Part shown: piece by piece, positions 9,466-17,497 of the stretch | Numbering within the stretch: position 1 is the stretch's first letter | Layout: the number at the start of each line of letters is the position of its first letter | Source of the DNA: Marinobacter daepoensis DSM 16072 | GTDB lineage: Bacteria; Pseudomonadota; Gammaproteobacteria; Pseudomonadales; Oleiphilaceae | Assembly: GCF_000421165.1 (NCBI RefSeq) | Contig: NZ_ATWI01000012.1 | Span: 248,001 to 312,000 of the forward strand | Direction: 5' to 3' | DNA length: 64,000 nucleotides | Made by a program: the position numbers and the translations under genes | Notes under the pieces: generated by a model | The model's database searches: none | Told to the model about the DNA's origin: nothing | What the model saw: the letters and a program-made list of their open reading frames with translations, nothing else

Positions 9466-9890
9466 AGGTTTCCGGGAAATAGTTGGGAAAAGCTAGTGTC
9501 AGTCCAATTCGAGACTGATATCCGATCTCATGAAGTCTGGGACCTGTAACCTAATGAATTACGAGTCTTTATGTCAGTTTTGGGGCGCGGCTTTACTCAA
9601 ACTTACCAAGTTAAGGTGAGATTCAAAATCGGTCACCCAAGGTTTTGACTACAGAAAAGACTCGACCTTTTCGAGCAGAACCATTTGGAAGCAACTAAGC
9701 TCCAGAAAATCATGGAAGACAAATGATTGGAGGGTAGCGTAGAGAATGGATAGCTAACCTACTGTTTTATCATGTTGTTGGCGGATAATTGATTCATAGG
9801 TTTTTCGTAATCACATGGCATTCCATGTTTCTGCCAAGCTAAAGACTGCGTCCCAATACCGATGAGCCATCAGAATGGAGGAATACGATT
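9466..9890. other. Gene-free junction between metal operon and accessory island
   Basis: About 425 bases with no supportable gene. Composition becomes visibly more AT-rich towards the right. No tRNA, integrase or direct repeat marking an attachment site was seen. GGAGG at the right end is the ribosome site of the HEPN gene. Confidence 0.5.
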
Positions 9891-10550
9891 TTGCCGAGAC
9901 AAAGTCATGTTCTGTATCGATCTTTATGGGAACTTCCGACTTATGTGCGTCATTGTATGGTGTCCAAACAGGGGCTGGACGAGGAGCTTCGGCAACTGGA
10001 AGATCAGATGGCAGAGGAAATGAATGGCTTGAACGAGTTTGAGCAAGATGCTTTTTTCAGGGATATAAACGATCACTGGATTGAAACAGCAGAAATACTT
10101 CCAAGGCTTCAATGGTACTCCCAGTTGATGGTGGCTTATGGTTACTTCGAGAAAGTTCTTAATGACTTCTGCGGTGAATTTCGTGACTCGGACAAGATAA
10201 GCCTTTCTTTAAAAGACCTTCACGGACAAGGGATAGAGAGAGCAAGAAATTATCTGGTAAAAGTGGTCGGCTTAGAAAAAGCCTTTTGCACGCCAGATTG
10301 GCAGGCTATTAAATTGCTTGGCGTTCTCAGGAACTCAGTGGCACACAGGGACGGATTTGTAGATTATGAGCCTGAGCCTCCGAAATCCACATACTCAAAG
10401 CTGCGCAAAATTAAAGGTGTTGAGTTGCGACGGGAAGTAATGAACCAAGACGATGCTCAAATCTTCTTTGACGAGAAGGTAGTTATTGAGGCACTCAGCG
10501 TTTTCGATAGCTTTATTCGTAACCTTATTGCGGAGATGGAAAATGGCTAA
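9891..10550 (+). CDS. HEPN-type RNase-like protein
   Basis: A 219-residue, largely helical protein carrying R147-N-S-V-A-H152, the R-N-x3-H active-site motif of HEPN ribonucleases, in the usual late position of a four-helix bundle. HEPN proteins cut RNA, and in defence or toxin loci they kill or arrest infected cells. No second domain is recognisable, and no obvious MNT antitoxin partner flanks it, so whether it is a free toxin or an effector of a neighbour is open. The start is a TTG at 9891 with GGAGG nine bases upstream; the next in-frame ATG would remove the N-terminal quarter. It lies between the metal operon and a broken HNH gene, on the strand opposite to the methylase operon. Confidence 0.6.
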   Translation: MPRQSHVLYRSLWELPTYVRHCMVSKQGLDEELRQLEDQMAEEMNGLNEFEQDAFFRDINDHWIETAEILPRLQWYSQLMVAYGYFEKVLNDFCGEFRDSDKISLSLKDLHGQGIERARNYLVKVVGLEKAFCTPDWQAIKLLGVLRNSVAHRDGFVDYEPEPPKSTYSKLRKIKGVELRREVMNQDDAQIFFDEKVVIEALSVFDSFIRNLIAEMENG

Positions 10551-10613
10551 GGGGGGCGCTGCCTTCGGAAACATTTTCCGCCACGCTTCAAATTTGCCGC
10601 AGCGCCCGGCTTA
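10548..10613. repeat. Imperfect inverted repeat after the HEPN stop codon
   Basis: Outer arms 10548-10562 and 10599-10613 pair over 15 positions with two mismatches, including a perfect 9-bp GC-rich core (10554-10562 with 10599-10607). An inner 6-bp stem sits at 10566-10580. It begins with the TAA stop of the HEPN gene. It could be a terminator without a T-run, or an integron attC-like recombination site; neither is proven. Confidence 0.45.
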
Positions 10614-10637
10614 ATGCTACCGACAAAGGATGTACCT

Positions 10638-11427
10638 ATGAAGCTAAAGACACCAAAGGATCTATTGCTGCTCGCCTCGGGAGATGTCGTTACGAAGCGA
10701 AATCTCTTTGATCTAATTCAGTACTCCAAGGTTGCTGACTCCCAGTTCTGGGGGGGTGAAGAGGTACGAATAAACAATACACCGCAGCAGGGAATCAATT
10801 GGATTGGCGAACCACCTGCTTGTCATGGAGTGATCATCAAGACGCGGCCGGGGTCATACGAGGAGGATGGTTGGGGAGATGATGGCAAGACTGCATACCA
10901 TTACTCATTCAAGGCGAGAGGCGGTGAAGTTTCTTATTCGGAAAAAGCAAATTCGGCACTCATTAATCAGCCTCAGTACCAATATCCCATATTGCTGTTC
11001 ACAGAGAGCGGTGATTCTTGGGTTTTCGAGGGTACTTTTTCTGTATCTGCAATCGAGACTAAATTCGTCGTTCTAGAACGCGGGTCTGGTTTTGCGCCAG
11101 GTACATCTCTGCCTCAGGAGGAGGTTCTGTACCAAGAGGGCGGCAGAAAGTACGTGACTCACCTGATGGCTGAGCGCAACCAGGGAGTAGTCAAGGCGCT
11201 TAAAGCCAACTCGGCCTCGGTTTGCGATATTTGCGATTTAAACTTATGGCGTCGAATACATAGAAGCGCACCATAAGGTGCCTATCGCGACATACTCTTC
11301 AGCTTACGTCTTAAGCCAGAATGATTTTGCATTGTTGTGCCCAAATTGCCATAGAGCGGTACACATTTATATGAAGAAAGACGGACTAGAATATCTGGAG
11401 ATAAAGAAAAAGCTCAGGCACCAATAG
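10638..11427 (+). pseudogene. HNH endonuclease, broken by a frameshift
   Basis: The first part reads from ATG 10638 (AAAGGA seven bases upstream) to a stop at 11276 and ends in a half zinc site C-D-I-C-D. A different frame from about 11245 to a stop at 11427 continues without any stop as Y-G-V-E-Y-I-E-A-H-H-K-V-P and L-C-P-N-C-H-R-A-V-H. Those are the two missing halves of a McrA-like HNH nuclease (EAHH metal/catalytic box and CxxCH box). One single-base indel near 11232-11245 would therefore join a complete protein of about 262 residues. The N-terminal 180 residues contain a W-V-F-E-G-T-F beta segment that faintly recalls SRA/PUA-like modified-base readers, but this is weak. Either a real inactivating mutation or a sequencing error. 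Confidence 0.75.
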
Positions 11428-11617
11428 GCTTTATGAGTGCGCGCGTTGGGGCTAAGTGGGACACGCCATGCCTCTGCGAGCCCGGAAAATCCAGTGGGAG
11501 TTGGTCACATCGGTATGTCATGCGTCGCGGGATAAGTCCGATCACACATCACCAGCACCTACTAGACTCGGCCAAGCAATAACTCGAATTGCCGTAGAAA
11601 ATCTTGCCCGAACTTAC

Positions 11618-13585
11618 TCAGAAAATCTTTTTAAATTTCATTACCTTGAGCACATGCTCAGCTATCTGCTTCGCCAGAAATGGAGGTACGGCATTCCCAA
11701 CTTGGAGGTACTGTGCACTTTGCCCGCCTTCAAAATAGTAATCGTCAGGAAACGTTTGAATACGTGCCGCCTCTCTCACTGTCAGCGATCTCATTTGTGC
11801 GGGGTCATAGTGGATGTTTGCATGGCCATCCTTATGCATATGTGAAGTGACAGTCTTTGCTCGATGAAGTCGAGGATAGCACCTGAAGCGATCTTGGAAG
11901 TTCCGTGAGTACCAACTTTTATGTCGGGAAGCCAGATCCGCAGGGAAAAATTTTGTCGTCGGCGAAGTGGATGTCTGACGCATACTCGCGTGCGGTGAGC
12001 GCTCAGCGTCAACAAGCATTTGCGCTTCAGTCCATAGTGCAGAGAACATGTAACGGGTCATATCACTGGGCATATGCTGTTTTGCCCGGTGGTTCAACAC
12101 TCCGGAAAAGTATTTGTTGGCCAGCCAGTTTTCAAGTTTCCCGTAGCCTTCATTTATGCCGGTCAGGGCTCTGGTTGATTGGGAGTTCAAATAGAAATTA
12201 CACCCGGTACTCAGCTGCTCCCATGTTTCCAGCTCATCGAGGAGCTGGGCAATTTTCGGATAGATTGTTGATAAAATATGCCGGTATTCGCCCTCCCGAC
12301 ACTCGATAAAGTGCTCTTCCTCATTGGAAAGGAAAATCCGGACAAGGTCATGCTCGGATATGTCTCTTGTAGCCTTCACTTGCCGCGCTTTTTCGAATCT
12401 GAGGCTTCGACGCTCCCACTCCATGATGTCCTGAATACCTCGTTCGATGGCATCCCTTCCCGACACAATTCTACGAATCTCATCGAGGCACTGGTTTCTG
12501 ACTTTGTGCCATTCCAGGTCGCTGTCAGATGGACTGTCTTCAGTAATTTGGTCAGGGCCTGGTGATCGGTTCGCAGTGCTGATCGAACTCCGGATCTTGG
12601 GCAACGAAGCGATCGTTTCCGAGATAGACGGTGCGAGTGGGGCTAGCTTCGAGTCCATAGTTAACGGAAGTGATCCTTCTTTGTCGTGCTCCGCATTTAT
12701 TCCAAGGAGAATGACCCTCTTCCGCTCTTGGGGCACGCCAAAGTCAGCCGCATTGATAACGAAATCCTTGTCTGAAGGATCCCCTTCTGAGCCGATGAAG
12801 TTATCTTTATCAGTGACCAGCGAATATATGTGGTACTGCTTCTGATCCTTTTCAGGATCAGGGTTTTCTTTGAGGTACTCCAATCGCTTGATGATCTCCG
12901 GAAAAACTCTGACTCCGTTAGCGAGTTTTGCCGAACCGATTCCCGACACATTTTCCATCACGAACAAGTCGGGCCGTGCTCGGTCAATGACATCTGCGTA
13001 TTCTTTGTAAAGAAAAAAGCGTTCGTCATGGTCCTGGTTATGATTTGCTATGCCCACGCGCCTCGCGCGACCTATTGTCGAGTAGGCTTGGCAGGGTGGA
13101 CCACCAATCACAATTAACGGTGAACAGCTTCTCAGGTTTGAGCGTCGATCTTCTCCGGTTGATCGGCAAACTTCATCAATTTTCCTGTTTATCTCTCGTT
13201 GCTCGGGAGTCTCTTCCTCGAAGTCTTTTTCGTCCGGAACTTCTCCGTTTTTCCATTTCTCGAAAACTTTACTGTTACCTAGCGCATGAGGTCTTTGCAG
13301 AGTTTCTTCGCATGCAGCCCGCCACTCGTCCGTTTTTTCGATCTCGTCCATGACGAGTCTCTTCGAAGACTCGTCGGTGCACGTCACGTAGCGGACATAC
13401 AGGGATTTATCTTTGAGCTTTCTATAGAACGACCTCAGCGTCAGAGTCTTGTGAGCGTTTTTTTCCTTTTCGACTGACATGGCAATTTCGAAAGGAGAAT
13501 TGTCGCAATTGCTGAACCCCTCTCCCAAACCGCCGGGGCCTGCGAAGAGGTCAATGATTTTTACTTTGTCGCTAGGCTGACTCAT
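11618..13585 (-). CDS. C5-cytosine DNA methyltransferase
   Basis: A 655-residue Dcm-type enzyme that transfers a methyl group from SAM to C5 of cytosine in a specific DNA site. Visible motifs: I (D-L-F-A-G-P-G-G-L, residues 12-20), IV with the catalytic Cys165 (G-G-P-P-C-Q-A-Y-S), VI (E-N-V, 211-213), VIII-like Q-E-R-K-R-V-I, and the C-terminal IX/X region with V-G-N-A-V-P-P. It is longer than the usual 330-450 residues because of an insert before motif IV and a large target-recognition region (about 330-560). It is the last gene of the six-gene leftward operon, 80 bases after the glycosylase gene. It should mark host DNA so that the operon's nuclease part spares it. Recognition site unknown. 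Confidence 0.93.
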   Translation of the reverse strand: MSQPSDKVKIIDLFAGPGGLGEGFSNCDNSPFEIAMSVEKEKNAHKTLTLRSFYRKLKDKSLYVRYVTCTDESSKRLVMDEIEKTDEWRAACEETLQRPHALGNSKVFEKWKNGEVPDEKDFEEETPEQREINRKIDEVCRSTGEDRRSNLRSCSPLIVIGGPPCQAYSTIGRARRVGIANHNQDHDERFFLYKEYADVIDRARPDLFVMENVSGIGSAKLANGVRVFPEIIKRLEYLKENPDPEKDQKQYHIYSLVTDKDNFIGSEGDPSDKDFVINAADFGVPQERKRVILLGINAEHDKEGSLPLTMDSKLAPLAPSISETIASLPKIRSSISTANRSPGPDQITEDSPSDSDLEWHKVRNQCLDEIRRIVSGRDAIERGIQDIMEWERRSLRFEKARQVKATRDISEHDLVRIFLSNEEEHFIECREGEYRHILSTIYPKIAQLLDELETWEQLSTGCNFYLNSQSTRALTGINEGYGKLENWLANKYFSGVLNHRAKQHMPSDMTRYMFSALWTEAQMLVDAERSPHASMRQTSTSPTTKFFPADLASRHKSWYSRNFQDRFRCYPRLHRAKTVTSHMHKDGHANIHYDPAQMRSLTVREAARIQTFPDDYYFEGGQSAQYLQVGNAVPPFLAKQIAEHVLKVMKFKKIF

Positions 13586-13660
13586 TTCAAGATCGGGTCG
13601 ATAGAGTGGTAGGACTGGATAGAATACCAGGATTACTTTGCTTTGCCAGGTCTATGAGCC

Positions 13661-13700
13661 AGCGGCTACGCCGTATTCGCAGCGGCTACGCCGTATTCGC
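13661..13700. repeat. 20-bp perfect tandem duplication over the glycosylase stop codon
   Basis: The 20 bases at 13661-13680 are repeated exactly at 13681-13700. Because 20 is not a multiple of three, the second copy changes the reading frame of the glycosylase C-terminus and creates its present stop codon. Confidence 0.95.
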
Positions 13701-14328
13701 AGCGGCTCGAGAGAGGGCAGGCGTTGCAGTCTGGTTTTGAGGTCTTGCAGATTGAAAACGCCAGATCTAGCAGCGCGAAGTTCAGGTCTGGCGAGAGGCC
13801 ATCCTGGTCGCCAAAGCAGTGTTCAAGAAGACGTTTTGCTTTTTTTGAGCGGTGTTCTGCTTGTGTAATTTGTTCCCCCGTAACTCTGGAAGCGACGCGT
13901 ATGGTATTGGTATCAATGATGTAGACAGGTCGATGGTAGCCGAAAGAGATAACAGCGTTGGCTATGTAGTGTCCCACACCCGGAAGAGTAATCAGATTTT
14001 TATAGTTGCCGGGAACCTTTCCTTGGTGCTGTTGAATTAATTGCTCACAAGCTGAAAAAAACTGATTCGCTCTTGATGCGATGCCAAGAGGGTTGGTTTG
14101 TTGTTGCCATAGATTTTTTTGGCCAAGGACATCTTCGGGGCAGCGAAACTCATCGATGAGAGAAGGGTAGATGCCGGCAACGGTTGATGCTTTTGTTCGT
14201 CTCAGAAGGCTCTCAGCGACAAATATAGCCCACGGTGTTTGAAGCTTTCTCCACGGTAGTTCGTGGCGACCATTTTCCTGGTACCAGGCAAGCAGTCGTT
14301 CTTTGTCCGGCTTCCCCAAAATTGCCAT
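13666..14328 (-). CDS. HhH-GPD mismatch glycosylase, MIG/thymine-DNA glycosylase type
   Basis: A 220-residue endonuclease III/MutY superfamily glycosylase. It shows P-W-R (25-27), L-L-R-R-T (41-45), the helix-hairpin-helix L-P-G-V-G (115-119), catalytic Asp139 (I-D-T-N) and a 4Fe-4S cluster C-x6-C-x2-C-x5-C (Cys194, 201, 204, 210). The residue after G-H is Tyr121, where endonuclease III has its catalytic lysine and MutY a serine; Tyr/Asp is the pair known from the archaeal T:G mismatch glycosylase MIG, with which PWR and LLRRT are also shared. It lacks the MutY C-terminal 8-oxoG domain. Predicted role: removing T from T:G mismatches left by deaminated 5-methylcytosine. Directly upstream of the methyltransferase gene in the same operon. 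Confidence 0.85.
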   Translation of the reverse strand: MAILGKPDKERLLAWYQENGRHELPWRKLQTPWAIFVAESLLRRTKASTVAGIYPSLIDEFRCPEDVLGQKNLWQQQTNPLGIASRANQFFSACEQLIQQHQGKVPGNYKNLITLPGVGHYIANAVISFGYHRPVYIIDTNTIRVASRVTGEQITQAEHRSKKAKRLLEHCFGDQDGLSPDLNFALLDLAFSICKTSKPDCNACPLSSRCEYGVAAANTA

Positions 14329-14406
14329 AATTCATATTCAACTTTTCGAACCGTTGTGCCTTGGCGCTCTTTTGAACGCTAAGGCACTGAAATAAATCGA
14401 CCTTGA

Positions 14407-16494
14407 TCAGTCTGTAAACGTTTCTTCTTCTGCAAGGGAATCAATAATTCCTCTCTCTTGAAGATCAAAGACTACTTTCGCAGCATGCTTGGCTTGTTTG
14501 ACGGAAGGAACCTTGACCCAGCCCCCTGCGGCATAGCCAGCCATCGTTGTCGCAAGACTGCACTGGAAATCAGAAAGCTCGCCCTTTTCCTGTCCCCACT
14601 TCGTGATCTTCCACCAAGTCTCAGCCTCTAGTCCCATGGTAACCGCAATATTTTTGCGATCCTCGGAGGTCATTGTGACTTTGCCCTTTCTTGCGTCCGC
14701 ACCAACTGTTGGCAGGTGATCACCCTCGGCGAGTTCGGCCTCCAGTTCCTCTGGTACAATAAGTTCCATTTCTTTGATGACTTTCCAGCACTGCTCGTTC
14801 TTTGCCCATTCAGTGACGTTCCTACCTTCAGCCGTTTCTACGATCCGGTCCAGAACATCCGGCATCCAGTCATAAAGCACTTTGTTGATTGACGGGGTTA
14901 CTTCTTGGCGGTCCCAGATATCCCTCAGAACAATCCGACCGTATGTTTTATGGGATAGCAGGGCGACCGTGTAGGCCACGGCGTTTGCACGATATGCGGA
15001 GAAAGCGTGCTGACGCGCAATCGATTCGGCTTTCTTGAAAATAATAGCTTTGGCAATGAGATCCTTGTAGAAATCGATATCTGGAATTTCGTTCTTTCTT
15101 TCCTGCTTCAGTTTGGACATGTAATGAACGAAGTTCTTTTGTGCACCCCTCGACACAATGTATGGCAGTTGCGCCCACGCATTCTGGTATCTGGCGAGAT
15201 CCGTTTTGACAAACTTTCTATTCGACGGATTGATGGACTCGAATTGCCTACGCTTGGCTGGCGAGGTTGAAGCCCGGCTTTTCGCAACCTGGTATTGGCC
15301 ACGAGCACGCTCATAGAACCACTTGAACTGTTGGCCTGGAGCCCAGACCGTCTGGGAAAGGCGCTCAATCTCAACGTGAAAGCTGTCATTCGCCGCGAAG
15401 TCTGCTTCGTTAACCTTGTTCTGGGTATTCGAGTATCGGCTGATCTGGGGAACCAGCTCATCGAGGCTCTCCGGATTAACCTTGGTGATTTTTGCTTGAA
15501 CGGCTACTCGATTCAGGTGGGGGCACTTGTCAGCTTTCTTTGCTCGGTGAATTGAAGCCACCGTTTGGCCGCCGTTAACGATCTGGAGTCCGCGCATGAA
15601 AGTGATGACTTCCTGACCAGAATCGTTCTTCTCTACATTGAGAGATTCAACCGTCGCCGATATGCCGTTGTTGTATGCCAGAAACCGGCTGGGCTCATTG
15701 AGGATGGTGTTTCTGATGCCCTTATTGACCTTGCCTTTCTGCTGAAGAAAAGAGCGGACATTCAACTCCATCAGCCTTCCAGCGTACTCCTCATACAGAT
15801 CCGCGAGCCACTCACCGGGCAGGATTGCGAGGTAACCGCTGTACTCGTCGCTATTCCCCGGCATGGATAGACAGGGCAGGCCTCGACCAAAGCGGTCAAC
15901 CAGATCTATCTCTATGCCTTCCTGGTTTGTCTCTGAGGCCTGTGCCCTGCTAAGCCGGACGATATCCCACTTGTGAATCTGAAGATCGATACCGGCGGGC
16001 CCCTCGATTTCCGGCTCCTCCCTGAGAGAGATCTCGGAGTCGGTCAGATAGTGAAGTCGGATCTGGCCTATGGAGCCGAGTGATTCCTTGATTAAAGAAA
16101 CGCAGTCGTAAGTCTTGGATGATGGTTCGATCTCCGACAGTTGCGTTTTTTTGCAGAAATCCAATAGTCGAAGAGCACGTTTCAAGGAGGACTCGAGGTC
16201 GGACTTGTTAATGGATTCGGGGTTATCAACTCCAAAATAGTCTGACACCACCAGATCTAACCTTCCTTCTGCAAGGTCAGCGCCCCAGGCATCACAGCGA
16301 ACACTGCCAGCGCCGAATTGCCGCTCGATATGTCCGATAGAAAGATCGAATGATGCACCTGATTCCGAGAGCATCGCAGTGACATACTCGGTAAACCTTT
16401 CCACAGGATACTCTTCAGACAGATTGCCATTATCAGGGTCAGAGATGTCTGAGAGGAGCTGATACCGAAATTCCTGAACGCTTGAGTCAATCAT
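14407..16494 (-). CDS. AIPR (abortive infection phage resistance) family protein
   Basis: A 695-residue protein with the AIPR domain in its middle: N-V-R-S-F-L (245-250), K-G-I-R-N-T-I-L, L-A-Y-N-N-G-I (272-278), then G-L-Q-I-V-N-G-G-Q-T near residue 310. AIPR proteins occur in phage-resistance loci, often beside methylases; their biochemical activity is not established. The N-terminal 100 residues include a D-x-R/D-L-V-V-S-D pattern (residues 76-86) that could be part of a nuclease-like fold, but this is only suggestive. The start overlaps the end of the DUF4420 gene by eight bases, so the two are likely translationally coupled. The mismatch glycosylase gene follows 78 bases downstream. Confidence 0.9.
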   Translation of the reverse strand: MIDSSVQEFRYQLLSDISDPDNGNLSEEYPVERFTEYVTAMLSESGASFDLSIGHIERQFGAGSVRCDAWGADLAEGRLDLVVSDYFGVDNPESINKSDLESSLKRALRLLDFCKKTQLSEIEPSSKTYDCVSLIKESLGSIGQIRLHYLTDSEISLREEPEIEGPAGIDLQIHKWDIVRLSRAQASETNQEGIEIDLVDRFGRGLPCLSMPGNSDEYSGYLAILPGEWLADLYEEYAGRLMELNVRSFLQQKGKVNKGIRNTILNEPSRFLAYNNGISATVESLNVEKNDSGQEVITFMRGLQIVNGGQTVASIHRAKKADKCPHLNRVAVQAKITKVNPESLDELVPQISRYSNTQNKVNEADFAANDSFHVEIERLSQTVWAPGQQFKWFYERARGQYQVAKSRASTSPAKRRQFESINPSNRKFVKTDLARYQNAWAQLPYIVSRGAQKNFVHYMSKLKQERKNEIPDIDFYKDLIAKAIIFKKAESIARQHAFSAYRANAVAYTVALLSHKTYGRIVLRDIWDRQEVTPSINKVLYDWMPDVLDRIVETAEGRNVTEWAKNEQCWKVIKEMELIVPEELEAELAEGDHLPTVGADARKGKVTMTSEDRKNIAVTMGLEAETWWKITKWGQEKGELSDFQCSLATTMAGYAAGGWVKVPSVKQAKHAAKVVFDLQERGIIDSLAEEETFTD

Positions 16495-17497
16495 TTTGGT
16501 TACTCGATACTGCTAACATGAAGTCGTCGAAAGAGAGGGCTTGTTGGGCTACTGTTCCCAAATTGACTTGGTAAGTTGCTTCCACGATGCCTTCAGGGAT
16601 TGAGTCGTGGGTTAGCTTTGGGAATTTTTTATCTATCAGGAAAGCCCGTACCTTCCTTACTTGAAACGATTGCTGAGAGTAATGGGTCTCGTCCTTGTCG
16701 CGATAGCCGGAAGCCAAGAGCTTTTCTTCGAATTCGAGCCTCTCCGCAGGAAACAGCGAAAGTCGTTGGCGAATACTCTTTATCAGGTGAGGCAGGGTCT
16801 GTTCACCATGATCATGAGAATCCATGGCGACCTGAGCAAGGAACAGCTTTTGGGTTCCCGTAGGATCAAGCTGGCGTAAGCTGCTGATGGACACGGTATC
16901 AATGTTGTGTGCGATAGTGGCCTTTACCTCGATGGTGGCAAAGGGAAGCTGGAAATCATGATGACTTCTCTCACTGCCCTTCCACGCTCGGATAACAGTC
17001 GCCTCTTCAATGCCGTTGTCCATAAACATGTGTGCCAGGATAAGCTCGCCTGCCAGCCCTGTCTGCTCGGGACCTGAAAGGATTTTCTTCTCGGAAGAGA
17101 AGAAAGTTCTCCAGACAACCAGGACTTGTCTGACGACGTTGTACCCGGTGACCGGGAAATCCACTTCCGATAGCTCGTCCGTGAGGCGGGCAGCCAGAGT
17201 CAGAAAAATATCTATTGAGGCAGGTTGGTTCAAAGTCAGAGATAGAAAAAGTTCCCGGTTGTGATACGAGAGGCCTGAGTCAATTCCTTTGATTGACGGC
17301 AGGGGAGTATCCTTGACGAGATCAGGCGTGATCGGCCCAAACTCCAACATTGGTGATTGATCGTCGAAACAAATCGCGAGGTAAGCGCCGAATCTGGCTG
17401 ATCCGCCGATTCGATATCTCGCAGTTTGCGATGGCTCGCCGGGCTCATCGAGCAGGCTTTCCCAAGCTCGAACGATCTGATCAATATTACTGGCCAT
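16487..17497 (-). CDS. PD-(D/E)XK nuclease-like protein (DUF4420 family)
   Basis: A 336-residue protein of the PD-(D/E)XK motif family found with Z1 ATPases. The predicted nuclease core runs G-L-A-G-E-L (147-152), then W-K-G-S-E (172-176), H180-D181-F and I-E190-V-K192-A-T, giving the D-x(n)-E-x-K metal site with an earlier glutamate (Glu151). This is the best candidate for the DNA-cutting subunit of the system. Its start overlaps the Z1 gene stop by about eleven bases, and its own end overlaps the AIPR start, so the three genes form a tightly coupled unit. Nothing looks truncated. Confidence 0.88.
   Translation of the reverse strand: MASNIDQIVRAWESLLDEPGEPSQTARYRIGGSARFGAYLAICFDDQSPMLEFGPITPDLVKDTPLPSIKGIDSGLSYHNRELFLSLTLNQPASIDIFLTLAARLTDELSEVDFPVTGYNVVRQVLVVWRTFFSSEKKILSGPEQTGLAGELILAHMFMDNGIEEATVIRAWKGSERSHHDFQLPFATIEVKATIAHNIDTVSISSLRQLDPTGTQKLFLAQVAMDSHDHGEQTLPHLIKSIRQRLSLFPAERLEFEEKLLASGYRDKDETHYSQQSFQVRKVRAFLIDKKFPKLTHDSIPEGIVEATYQVNLGTVAQQALSFDDFMLAVSSNQND

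Noticed and set aside
9466..9890. Possible attachment site or tRNA at the left island edge
   Set aside because: No cloverleaf and no direct repeat matching the right edge (24784-25090) could be seen.
11456..11845. Possible 129-codon plus-strand gene downstream of the HNH pseudogene
   Set aside because: It overlaps the conserved C-terminus of the methyltransferase in antisense and has no domain or ribosome-site support.
13661..13700. CRISPR-like repeat
   Set aside because: Only two directly abutting copies without spacers; it is a tandem duplication. No CRISPR array or cas gene is in the window.
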